Positions 48,411 through 56,915 of a DNA stretch of 64,000 bases are shown here, piece by piece; within the stretch, counting starts at the first letter, position 1, and each line of letters begins with the position of its first letter. The notes below the pieces were generated by a model. The model was given only the letters and a program-made list of their open reading frames with translations, searched no databases and was not told the origin of the DNA. The stretch is from JACCXG01 sp963785755. GTDB taxonomy: Bacteria > Acidobacteriota > Vicinamibacteria > Vicinamibacterales > 2-12-FULL-66-21. The position numbers and the translations under genes are program-made. The stretch lies in assembly GCA_963785755.1 (NCBI GenBank), contig CAWAXG010000031.1:62001-126000 (forward strand), in the 5' to 3' direction.

Positions 48411-50006
48411 ATGAACCAGATCGCCAGAGCCATCGCCGTCGCCACGATCGTTCTGTTGCCCGGCCCTTCGTCCACGGCGATACCCGCACAGTCCCGGTCG
48501 TCGTTTCCGGCGCCCGCGCGGTTCACCAGTCCCGACCGCGTGACGAAGCTGCGCTCGGCGTTCGGCGACGTCGATCGGTTGTTCCAGGAGTTCGCCACGG
48601 GCGCGAACGTTCCGGGAGCCGCCTGGGGGATCCTGATCGATGGACAACTGGTGCACTCCGGAGCAAGCGGATACCGGGATGTGGCAGCGAAGGCGACGGT
48701 GAACCCGGATACCGTCTTCCGCATCGCGTCGATGACCAAGAGCTTCACGGCGATGGCGATCCTGAAGCTGCGCGACGAAGGCAAGCTCTCGCTCGACGAT
48801 CCGGCGGAGCGCTACATTCCGGAAATGAAGGGCTGGGCGTACGCGTCGGCTGACGCGCCGCGCATCTCGATCCGCCACCTGATGACGCACGGCGCGGGGT
48901 TTCCGGAAGACAACCCGTGGGGCGATCAGCAGCTCGGCGCGACCGAGGATCAATTCACCGAGATGCTGCGCGCGGGCGTGCCGTTCTCCAACGCCTCGGG
49001 CATCGCTTACGAGTACTCGAACTTCGGGTTCGCGATGCTCGGCCGAATCGTTTCGCACGTGAGCGGCAGGCCGTACCGCGATTACCTCCGGACGGAGATC
49101 CTCATGCCGCTCGGCATGAAGTCGACAACGCTCGAGCCGTCATCGGTCGATCGTGCGCGGCTCGCCCTCGGCTATCGCTGGGAAGACGAGCGATGGAAAG
49201 ACGAGCCGCTGCTGGCCGACGGCGCCTTTGGTGCGATGGGCGGACTGTTGACGTCGATCACCGATCTTGGCCGCTACGTGGGCGCGCTGATGGACGCGTG
49301 GCCGCCGCGTGACGCGCCAGAAGCCGGTCCCGTACGGCGATCGTCGCTCCGCGAGATGCAGCAGCTGCAGCGCTACTCGGGCGCCTCCGCCTCACGCGAT
49401 CCAGCGTCGGCCGCCCTGACGCTCAGCGCCGGCGGCTATGGCTACGGCCTTCGCATCACCCAGACCTGCAGCCTCCGCCACATCGTCGGTCACGGCGGCG
49501 GCCTGCCCGGATTCGGATCGCTGATGCAGTGGCTGCCCGAGCACGGCGTCGGCCTGATTGCGGTGGGGAATCTCACCTACACCGGGTGGGGGCGGACATT
49601 TTCCGCGGCCTTCGAGGTGCTACAGAAGACCGGCGGCCTCGAACCGCGCGTGCCGCAGCCATCCGCGGCGCTCGTCGAGGCTCGCGACGCAGTGTCCCGG
49701 CTGATTACGCGATGGGACGATCAAGCCGCCGACCGGATCGCCGCGGTCAACCTGTATCGCGATCTCTCGAAAGAGCGCCGCCGCGCCGCGATCGTGTCCC
49801 TGCGCTCGAGCGTCGGCGCCTGCACCACGCCGCCGACGGACTTCGACGTCGTCGAGAATGCCCTGCGCGGTCAGTGGACCATGAACTGCGAGCGCGGCCG
49901 GTTGAGAGTCTCGATCACCCTCGCTCCGACGATGCCGCCGCGGGTCCAGGCGTGGACGGTCAGGGCGGGGGAGGGGGCTCGCTTGGCTTCGGCGTGCTCG
50001 CAATAA
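48411..50006 (+). CDS. exported serine hydrolase, class C beta-lactamase fold, with C-terminal domain
   Basis: The 531-residue protein has a signal peptide (about 1-26). The beta-lactamase domain has S107-M-T-K110, Y202-S-N204 and H361-G-G-G, the complete class C/PBP-type triad. An extra C-terminal region (about 405-531) of unknown fold has QAADRIAAVNLYRDLSKERR and may be a lid or binding domain. It is an esterase, peptidase or lactamase of the periplasm. It follows the M1 peptidase by 43 bases, so the two may be one transcript. Confidence 0.85.
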   Translation: MNQIARAIAVATIVLLPGPSSTAIPAQSRSSFPAPARFTSPDRVTKLRSAFGDVDRLFQEFATGANVPGAAWGILIDGQLVHSGASGYRDVAAKATVNPDTVFRIASMTKSFTAMAILKLRDEGKLSLDDPAERYIPEMKGWAYASADAPRISIRHLMTHGAGFPEDNPWGDQQLGATEDQFTEMLRAGVPFSNASGIAYEYSNFGFAMLGRIVSHVSGRPYRDYLRTEILMPLGMKSTTLEPSSVDRARLALGYRWEDERWKDEPLLADGAFGAMGGLLTSITDLGRYVGALMDAWPPRDAPEAGPVRRSSLREMQQLQRYSGASASRDPASAALTLSAGGYGYGLRITQTCSLRHIVGHGGGLPGFGSLMQWLPEHGVGLIAVGNLTYTGWGRTFSAAFEVLQKTGGLEPRVPQPSAALVEARDAVSRLITRWDDQAADRIAAVNLYRDLSKERRRAAIVSLRSSVGACTTPPTDFDVVENALRGQWTMNCERGRLRVSITLAPTMPPRVQAWTVRAGEGARLASACSQ

Positions 50007-50132
50007 GTGGGGACTCGGGATTCGGGACTCGGGACTGGGGCGCGTCTCGGCATCGAGGACTAGGGCCGAGCCCCGACTCCCGAGACAAGCCCGAGTCCCC
50101 AGTCCCGAGCCCCGATTCCCGATCTCCTGTCA
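50007..50132. repeat. inverted GGGACTCGGGATTCGGGA word array in a convergent gap
   Basis: GGGGACTCGGGATTCGGGAC and GGGACTGGGGCG (about 50009-50042) are reverse-complemented by CCCCAGTCCCGAGCCCCGAT and TCCCGAT (about 50097-50130). GAGCCCCGACTCCCGAG lies between them. It separates the serine hydrolase from tricorn. The same words return at 60115-60150. Confidence 0.8.
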
Positions 50133-50136
50133 CCGT

Positions 50137-53100
50137 CTATTGGGCAGGCGAGCTCGTCTTCTTTGCTGCAAGCTCGCCTTTCAAGACTTCTATCGCCTTT
50201 TCGATCTGAGCGTCCCGGCCCTTCAGAAAATCAGCGGGGGTGTTGTCGACGAACACGTCCGGCGGCACGCCGTAGTTCTCCATGTTCTCGCCGGTGACGG
50301 TCCAGACACCGCTGCCGGGCGTCCGAATCGCTGATCCATCCAGCAGCGTGTAGGAACCGGTGCCGATCACCGCGCCCATGGTCGGGACGCCGATGATTTT
50401 GCCGAGGCCGAGCGCCTTGAAGCCGGCGGGGAACATCTCGGCATCGGAGGCTGAACGCTCGTTCTGCATCACGACCATCGGACCGTAGAAATTCTGGGCC
50501 GCGGCTGCTGGAATCCGGCGTCGCGTCCGACGGTGTACTGATACTGCCGTCCGGCCAGGATGGCGAGCAGCTCCTGATCGATGCCGCCGCCGCCGTTGAA
50601 GCGCTGATCGATCACCAGCGCGCGCCTGGTGCGGTTGGCCGCGAGATCGAGCTGGAAGCGGCGCAGGGAGGGGGCGTCCATCGCCCGGATGTGCAGGTAG
50701 CCGATCTCCCCGGCGCTCAGCTTGGTGACCATCTCGCGGCGATCGTCCACCCAGCGGGCGTACTGGAGATCGGTGAACGCGGCGCTGGCAACCGGATCGA
50801 TCGTGACGTTCCAGGCGCCGTCCTTGATCGGCTTGTCGTTGAGCAGGAAGTGGAATTTGCTGCCGACGGCCAGCGTGAGGTGCTGCCAGCAGTTGTCGGC
50901 CGTCTTCAGCTCGTGATCGCCGATCCGGATGACGTAATGGCCGGTCTGCGATCTTCAGATGATCGCGATCGGCAGGGCCATCCTTGTAGACGTGGCCGAC
51001 CTTGTAGTAACCGGACGCGTCCGCGACGAGATCGAAGCCCGGATACCGGGTCTGCGGCGTGCGCGCGGGATTCTGACCGCCGCCGCTGACGCCGGTGTGC
51101 GACGCGTTGAGGTGGCCGATCATCATCATCATGACGCTCTGGAGCTCCTCGGTGTCGACGAGGTAGTCGAGCAGCGGCTCGTACAGCTTCTTGGTGGCAT
51201 TCCAATCGGCGCCGTGCATCTTGGCGTCGTAGAAGCGGTGCTTCATGATGCGCCAGCCTTCGTTGAACACCTGCGATCGCAGCTGGCGCCGATCGATCTG
51301 GATGTTCGCGGTGTAGGAGACCTGGCGAGCGGTCGCGTTCGTCGCGCCTGTCTCCGGGGAGGCGGCAGCCGTCCCGCCACCACCACCGCGGCCCGCGCCA
51401 CGGCCGGTGCCACTTCCACCTGGCTGCGCCGCCTGCGGCACGGTTGCGGCGAACAGGCCGGTGCCGGATCGGAAGTACAGGGTGCGGCCGTCACGCGCGA
51501 ATACCATGCCGCCGCCGGCGCCAAATCCGCCGCCGCCGCGACCGCCACGGCCAGCCGCCTGGGCGCCAGGCTGCGGCGGCGCCGGTGGCAGCCGTGTCAA
51601 CTGACCGCTCTCGACATTGACGATGTAGTTGCCTGACGGGGACTCGTCGCCGCCGCCGCCGCGACCAGTGGGCACGCCCGCGCTCGAGACGGTCAGCGCG
51701 ATGCTATGACCCTCGGGGGCCGGAGTCAGGCCGCTCATCATCGTGCCCGGAACCGTCAGCTGCCGGGCCCTTCGAGCCATGCCGGTCCAGTCGATGCGCA
51801 CCTCCACCGGAGTCGCGGCGCCCGACCCGCCGCGGCCCGTGTTCTGGCGCGCGGCGGCTTCGGCCGCGAGCCCTTGTGCCTCGTTGTCGATATCCCTGTT
51901 CGACGGGTCGCGATCGAGATCACGAAGCGACAGCGCCCACAACGCCATCGTCGTGTTGATCCCGCCCTGGGTGGCGATGCCGTTGCTGAAGCCTTCCGCG
52001 GAGGTGAAGATCAGGTACTGCCCGTCGGCGGTCCAGACCGCGTTGCTCTCGGAGTAGAGGACGCTGTCGTCGGAGACATGGCGCTCCTCGCCTCCGGCCA
52101 GCGGCGCGATGTACACGTGCGACCGCTGCGTGCGATCCTGCTTCGAAAAGGCCACCCACTTGCTGTCCGGCGAGACCGCAACCGATCCGATGCGGCCGAT
52201 GTCGCTCGACGTGATCACGCCGGTCTTGCCGTCCGCGACCGAGTAGTTATAGAGCTTTCGATCCGACGCCGTGTAAAGCAGGCCCTTCGAGTCGGGAGTC
52301 CACAGGAGCGCTCCTTTCTCGTTGTCCAGATCGGTGATCTTCTTGAGAGTGGCGCCCTCGGGATCGGCAACCCAGATCTCGTCACGTCCGGAACGGTCAG
52401 ACTGAAACGCGATGTACTTCCCGTCCGGCGACCATTTCGGGAACTGGTTGCGCGACACCATGTCGTCGGGCGCCAGGCGGGTGACGTCGCCGCGCTCCGT
52501 GGCAATCGTCAGGATCTGTCCGCGGACCGATACCACGGCGCGGCGTCCCGATGGAGAGATGTCGAACGCATCCACTTCGTTGGTCACCGTTTCGACGTCG
52601 ATCTGGTTTTCCTTCTCGTCGCTCGCGATGTTGAGCGCGATCTCGGTGGCGCGTCCCGACGCGACATCGAGCTTCCAGATCCCGAAGTTCTCCTCGTAGA
52701 CGATCACCTTGCCGTCACTCGACATGGACGGCCAGAAGAGCGCGCCATCCGTATGCTTCGTGACCTGGACCGGTTGGCCGCCTTTCGATGGGATCTTGAA
52801 GATGTTGTTCACGCTCCGCCGCACGTCGGGACTGCCGGGCTTCACGCTCCGATCGTTCGGCAGCGGATCGGCGACGAAATAGATGGCATCGTCTGCACCC
52901 CACATCGGCCAGAAGCGGTTGTAGCGTTCATCGGCGAGGAGCTGCTGATACGACCGGCCCGCGATGTCGGCGATCCAGAGGTCCGCGGCATAGCTTCCCC
53001 GGTAGTGCCGCCGCGACCACGACGACGGATGGCGATTGAAGACGAGGGACTTGCCGTCTGGCGAGTAGCTCGCCGCGTAGCCCCAGTCGACCGGCAGGGA

Positions 53101-53562
53101 CTTCTCCTGACCGCCGGAGACGGCGATCTGATAGAGCGTCGCGACGCTCGGGAACGCGCCATCGCCACGCGTCGAGCGGAAGATCACGTTCTGGCCGTCG
53201 CGCGTCCACCCGACCACATCGTCGTTGCCGCTGTGGAAGGTCAGCCGTCGCGGCGCGCCGCCATCCGCGGGGACGATGAAGACGTCATACCCGCCGTAGC
53301 GATTGGATGAGAACGCGATCGACTTTCCGTCGGGCGAGAAGCGCGGGTAGACTTCACGTGCCCGGTGATCCGTCAGCCGCCTGGTGTCCGAACCGGCCTC
53401 GTTCGCGACCCAGATGTCGCCGAGGTAGCTGAACGCGATCTTTCCGGCATGGTAGTCGGGATGCCTCGCGAGCCGGACCGGCCCGGCCGTCGGCACAGTC
53501 GCGGCGAATACCAGGAACAGCAGCGAAGCGAAGACGGCGCCGAAGGACGTTCTGCGAATCAT
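50137..53562 (-). CDS. tricorn protease-like S41 peptidase with WD40-like propeller, two compensating frameshifts
   Basis: The frame of 1141 codons starts with a signal peptide (about 1-26). Tricorn-type beta-propeller blades follow (IAFSYLGDIWVANEAGSDTR, YPRFSPDGKSIAFSSNRYGG and many repeats), then a PDZ-like and S41 protease region ending MQNERSASDAEMFPAGFKAL. R-S-A-S-D-A-E carries the expected catalytic Ser. Between about 50950 and 50500 the frame is wrong. The correct text (GHYVIRIGDHELKTADNCW, GEIGYLHIRAMDAPSLRRFQ, ALVIDQRFNGGGG) is one base away. One extra C in GCAGACCGG and one missing C in CGGCCCAG repair it. It is a periplasmic peptidase. Confidence 0.85.
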   Translation of the reverse strand: MIRRTSFGAVFASLLFLVFAATVPTAGPVRLARHPDYHAGKIAFSYLGDIWVANEAGSDTRRLTDHRAREVYPRFSPDGKSIAFSSNRYGGYDVFIVPADGGAPRRLTFHSGNDDVVGWTRDGQNVIFRSTRGDGAFPSVATLYQIAVSGGQEKSLPVDWGYAASYSPDGKSLVFNRHPSSWSRRHYRGSYAADLWIADIAGRSYQQLLADERYNRFWPMWGADDAIYFVADPLPNDRSVKPGSPDVRRSVNNIFKIPSKGGQPVQVTKHTDGALFWPSMSSDGKVIVYEENFGIWKLDVASGRATEIALNIASDEKENQIDVETVTNEVDAFDISPSGRRAVVSVRGQILTIATERGDVTRLAPDDMVSRNQFPKWSPDGKYIAFQSDRSGRDEIWVADPEGATLKKITDLDNEKGALLWTPDSKGLLYTASDRKLYNYSVADGKTGVITSSDIGRIGSVAVSPDSKWVAFSKQDRTQRSHVYIAPLAGGEERHVSDDSVLYSESNAVWTADGQYLIFTSAEGFSNGIATQGGINTTMALWALSLRDLDRDPSNRDIDNEAQGLAAEAAARQNTGRGGSGAATPVEVRIDWTGMARRARQLTVPGTMMSGLTPAPEGHSIALTVSSAGVPTGRGGGGDESPSGNYIVNVESGQLTRLPPAPPQPGAQAAGRGGRGGGGFGAGGGMVFARDGRTLYFRSGTGLFAATVPQAAQPGGSGTGRGAGRGGGGGTAAASPETGATNATARQVSYTANIQIDRRQLRSQVFNEGWRIMKHRFYDAKMHGADWNATKKLYEPLLDYLVDTEELQSVMMMMIGHLNASHTGVSGGGQNPARTPQTRYPGFDLVADASGYYKVGHVYKDGPADRDHLKIADRPLRHPDRRSRAEDGRQLLAAPHAGRRQQIPLPAQRQADQGRRLERHDRSGCQRRVHRSPVRPLGGRSPRDGHQAERRGDRLPAHPGDGRPLPAPLPARSRGQPHQARAGDRSALQRRRRHRSGAARHPGRTAVSVHRRTRRRIPAAAAQNFYGPMVVMQNERSASDAEMFPAGFKALGLGKIIGVPTMGAVIGTGSYTLLDGSAIRTPGSGVWTVTGENMENYGVPPDVFVDNTPADFLKGRDAQIEKAIEVLKGELAAKKTSSPAQ

Positions 53563-53646
53563 GACAAGACCTCCGATCGGTCGCTGAAGCGGTGGTCAGT
53601 ATAAGAGAAATCCCCGGCCGGGATCGGGCACAGGGTGGAGCGCGCC

Positions 53647-54315
53647 ATGAGTGATTTCCGGCATGCCTGCCGCGCCCTTTGGGGGGCGCGATGGTACGTG
53701 GCCGATGCCCGGTATTCAGGGCTCGACGCGGATCCTCTCGGCGACATCTATCTGCCCGATCCGCTGGCAAGCCGGGGCCGTACTGGCGCGTTCTTTCACG
53801 TGCGGACGACGCAGCCGGCGGAGACCGTGCTCCCCGTCATCCTGTCCTCGCTGTCGGGCCGCGGCTTCAGGATTGAACAGGCCTCGACTCACGAGGACGC
53901 GCTCTTCGCGTCGGTGAAGCACCGCGTGCTGCCGGCGTGGCTGTTCGGCACGCTGGGCTTCGGCGCGCTGCTGCTGACGGGCGTGGGCGTGCTCGGTCTG
54001 CTCGCGATGTCGGCGGCGCAGCGGACGAGGGAAGTCGGCATCCGCATCGCCATCGGCGCAACCCCGTCGCGCGTCGTGCGCGAGCTGCTGCGCGAGCAGC
54101 TGGGTGCGGTTCTCGTCGGTCTTGCCGGCGGCATGCTGGTCAGCGCGGTGGCGGCGCGCTTCATCGAGGCGCACTTATACCGCATCAGCCCGTTCGATCC
54201 GGCGGTCTGGGCGATCGGCGCCGTGACGGTCATCGGTGTCGCCGCCGCGGGCGCATGGATCCCGTCGACCCGCGCGTCGCGAGTCGATCCGGTGCAGGCG
54301 CTGCGGGCGGAGTAG
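53647..54315 (+). pseudogene. internally deleted ADOP/MacB permease remnant
   Basis: The ATG at 53647 gives MSDFRHACRALWGARWYVAD. The first 11 residues are the usual ADOP opening, but they join at once to the region that normally lies far downstream (DADPLGDIYLPDPLASRGRT), followed by the last FtsX module (LPAWLFGTLGFGALLLTGVG, AAQRTREVGIRIAIGATPSR, STRASRVDPVQALRAE). It has 222 residues against about 800 or more in an intact ADOP. The frame is open, so a short protein might still be made, but most of the permease is missing. Confidence 0.8.
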
Positions 54316-54359
54316 GGCGGCTCGCGAACGGACGTCGGGGTTCGGGACGCGGGCGTTTT

Positions 54360-54645
54360 TCCTTCACGGATCGGGCGGATTTTCGCGGATGACGATCAGG
54401 GGATTGTGATCGCGGATCAGTGATCGGGGATCGGGGAGTGATGATCGCATGACTCGCAAGTCGCCATCGCGATTTGATCCAGGTTGGCTTGTAGATGTGC
54501 AGAATCGATCCTGTCCACATGGGCCGCGCGAAGCGCGGGCACGAACCGCTATGATCCGCGGCCAATCAAGCGAACGCTCGCCGCAGACCTGGACACGATC
54601 CGCGTAGATCCGCGCCAATCCGCGATTCGTTCGAAAAGGAGGGCT
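54360..54645. repeat. degenerate copy D of the structured repeat
   Basis: CGGGCGGATTTTCGCGGATG starts and ATCCGCGCCAATCCGCGATT ends the region. GGGCCGCGCGAAGCGCGGGC and CGAACGCTCGCCGCAG match copies B and C, but the central hairpin is mostly lost and GATCGGGGATC words are inserted. Confidence 0.65.
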
Positions 54646-54821
54646 GCGCACGTCCGAAATCCGCGACCCGGTGGCGCCGTGCGGCTGACGAGTTCGCTCG
54701 CGTCGCCCAGCTCCCGGTCGAGTACGATCGTTGTAGGAGAAGGTGTCGCAGCCGCCAGTGACTCTCGCCCGCCGCCATCGTTGCCGACCTCTACCGGAAA
54801 GCGGGGGCGGAGCGTTGGGCG

Positions 54822-55628
54822 TTGACGCGCGAGGAGTTCGCGGCGTCGCTCGAGGTCAGCGTCGCCCGGGCATTCGCGAGTGGTCAGCCCTCGCGCCGCG
54901 AACTCGACCGATATCTCGCCGGGCTTCACGTCGCGGACCTTGCGCTCGCGTGTGCCTGTGCGCTCGGACGCGATGCCGCGTGGGATCAGTTCGTGCTCGA
55001 GCATCGGCCCGTTCTCTATCGCGCAGCTGATGCGCTCGATCCGACCGGTGGGGCGCGGGAGCTGGCCGACTCGCTGTATGCGGATCTCTACGGCATCGCG
55101 GAAGCCGGCACGGCGGCCGAACGGCGTTCGCTGTTCCGGTATTTCCACGGCCGAAGCAGCCTCGCCACCTGGCTGCGGGCCGTGCTCGCCCAGCGCCACG
55201 TCGATGCCCTGCGGGCGCGGCGGCGGATCGAATCGCTGCCCGAGGAGGAGGACGCGATACCGGCGGTTGCGGCGGCGGAGCCCGATCCCGATCGCGCGTT
55301 GCTCGGCCGGCTGATCGAGGCCGCGCTCCGCGGCGCGATCGATCGGCTGCCAGCGAAGGACCGGCTCCGGCTTCGCAGTTACTATGCGGTCGAGATGACG
55401 CTCGCGCAGATCGGGCGGATCACGGGTGAGCACGAAGCGACGGTCTCCCGGCATCTGTCGCGCACCAGGCGCGATCTCCGCAGCGCGGTCGAGCAGGATT
55501 TGCGGGATCACGCGCAGCTGAGCGACGCTCAGATCAGCCGTGCCCTGGAGCTGGCGGTCGAAGACCCGGGGGGCCTGGATTTGCGCCAGGTGTTCAACCT
55601 GGCGTCGGATCGCAAGGAACCGTCGTGA
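54822..55628 (+). CDS. RNA polymerase sigma factor, ECF type
   Basis: The 268-residue protein has sigma region 2 (AWDQFVLEHRPVLYRAADAL, RYFHGRSSLATWLRAVLAQR) and region 4 (AIDRLPAKDRLRLRSYYAVE, MTLAQIGRITGEHEATVSRH). A helical N-terminal extension of about 60 residues and a C-terminal tail are present. The only start in frame is a TTG at 54822, yet protein-like sequence (IVADLYRKAGAERWAL) continues upstream in frame to a stop near 54760. The true start may therefore be lost to an indel. The anti-sigma gene follows 23 bases later. Confidence 0.8.
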   Translation: MTREEFAASLEVSVARAFASGQPSRRELDRYLAGLHVADLALACACALGRDAAWDQFVLEHRPVLYRAADALDPTGGARELADSLYADLYGIAEAGTAAERRSLFRYFHGRSSLATWLRAVLAQRHVDALRARRRIESLPEEEDAIPAVAAAEPDPDRALLGRLIEAALRGAIDRLPAKDRLRLRSYYAVEMTLAQIGRITGEHEATVSRHLSRTRRDLRSAVEQDLRDHAQLSDAQISRALELAVEDPGGLDLRQVFNLASDRKEPS

Positions 55629-55651
55629 GATCGTTCTACTTCTGAGAGGCC

Positions 55652-56875
55652 ATGGATAAGGACGAGTCACTGGATCGGCTGCTGCAGCGCACGGCGCGCG
55701 CACGAGTCGGGCCTCGCGCGCGTCGCATGCGTCGCATGCGTCGCATGGATGAGGCATGTCTCGAGCCGGAGACGATCGCGGCCTGGATGGACGGGACCTT
55801 GACCGCGCACGAGCGCGAGGCGGCCGAGGCTCACGCCGCCGAGTGCGATCGGTGTCTGTCCGTGCTGGCGGCCGTTGCCAGAACCAGTCCACCGCCCTCG
55901 GTGGCCGAGAGTCCGCGGTGGTTCCCGATGCGGTGGGCACTGCCGCTCGCGACGGCGGCCGTCGCAATCACGGCGTGGGTGCTCGTGCCGGGTTCACAGG
56001 CGCCTTCGCCAGCGCCTCCACCTGTAGCTCAGGAGCGCGCGGCGTCGTCACCAGCTCCACCCGCAAACGATCAGGTCAAGCCCGCCGAGCAGCCCGCGCC
56101 GGTGCCGCGGGCGGACGCGAGCGCGAAGCTGCTGACGGAGGAGACTCTAAAACGCTCTGCGGAGGTACAGGCACGACCTGCCGCGCGCGATCAGGCGGCC
56201 GCCAAGCCCGCGCCGAGCCAGCCGCCGCCGGCCGACGCGAAAGAGTCAAGAGATTCGTTGGCTGATGCGCCGTCCAATCGCGCGAGGTTCGAAGCTCGCG
56301 AAGCGCGCCCGTCACCCGCTCAGTCGGCCGCAGGGCTGCCGGCGACTGCAGCACCCTCTCCGGCCCCAGGACCGCCGCTCCCTCAGGCCGAGGCGCCGCC
56401 CTCAGCGCCTGGGCCTGTAGCCCGTTCGGCACCGACGCAGTCGCCGATGCTTCCGCGTGCGGGACCGGACGGGAGAAGTGTGGCGATGCGCGTCACCGCG
56501 CGGCCGGTCGTGGACATTCAGTCTCCGGACGGCAACGTCCGCTGGCGGCTCGACGGCGCGACGGTATCGCGCACGTCCAATGGCGGCGCCACGTGGAGCG
56601 AACAATTCACCGGCACGGCCACGACGCTCACAGCGGGCTTCTCACCGTCGCCGACCATCTGCTGGGTGGTCGGACGCAGAGGCGTGGTCCTGCTCTCGAC
56701 CGACAGCCAGACGTGGCGCCGGCTCGAGTTCCCCGATCCAGCCGCGGATCTCGTTCGCGTGACTGCCACCGACAGCACCGCCGCGACTGTCCACACCCTC
56801 GACGGCCGCGTGTTCCGCACCGCCGACGGCGGCCGGACCTGGATCGCGCAAGAAAAACTCCCGGCTCCGTTCTAA
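55652..56875 (+). CDS. anti-sigma factor with zf-HC2, one membrane helix and YCF48-like sensor
   Basis: The 407-residue protein has MRRMRRMDEACLEPETIAAW and the zinc-binding H61-x3-C65-x2-C68 (AHAAECDRC), a membrane helix (about 92-112), a long Pro/Ala-rich linker (about 115-270) and a C-terminal propeller-like part. That last part has RTSNGGATWSEQ and RTADGGRTWIAQ, photosystem-assembly YCF48/BNR motifs. The cytoplasmic domain should hold the upstream sigma factor and the outer part should sense a signal. A triple CGTCGCATG repeat (55721-55747) lies near the start. Confidence 0.85.
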   Translation: MDKDESLDRLLQRTARARVGPRARRMRRMRRMDEACLEPETIAAWMDGTLTAHEREAAEAHAAECDRCLSVLAAVARTSPPPSVAESPRWFPMRWALPLATAAVAITAWVLVPGSQAPSPAPPPVAQERAASSPAPPANDQVKPAEQPAPVPRADASAKLLTEETLKRSAEVQARPAARDQAAAKPAPSQPPPADAKESRDSLADAPSNRARFEAREARPSPAQSAAGLPATAAPSPAPGPPLPQAEAPPSAPGPVARSAPTQSPMLPRAGPDGRSVAMRVTARPVVDIQSPDGNVRWRLDGATVSRTSNGGATWSEQFTGTATTLTAGFSPSPTICWVVGRRGVVLLSTDSQTWRRLEFPDPAADLVRVTATDSTAATVHTLDGRVFRTADGGRTWIAQEKLPAPF

Positions 56876-56915
56876 GGGAAAGGGCGGCACGACCGCCATC
56901 TCAAGGAGTCATTCG

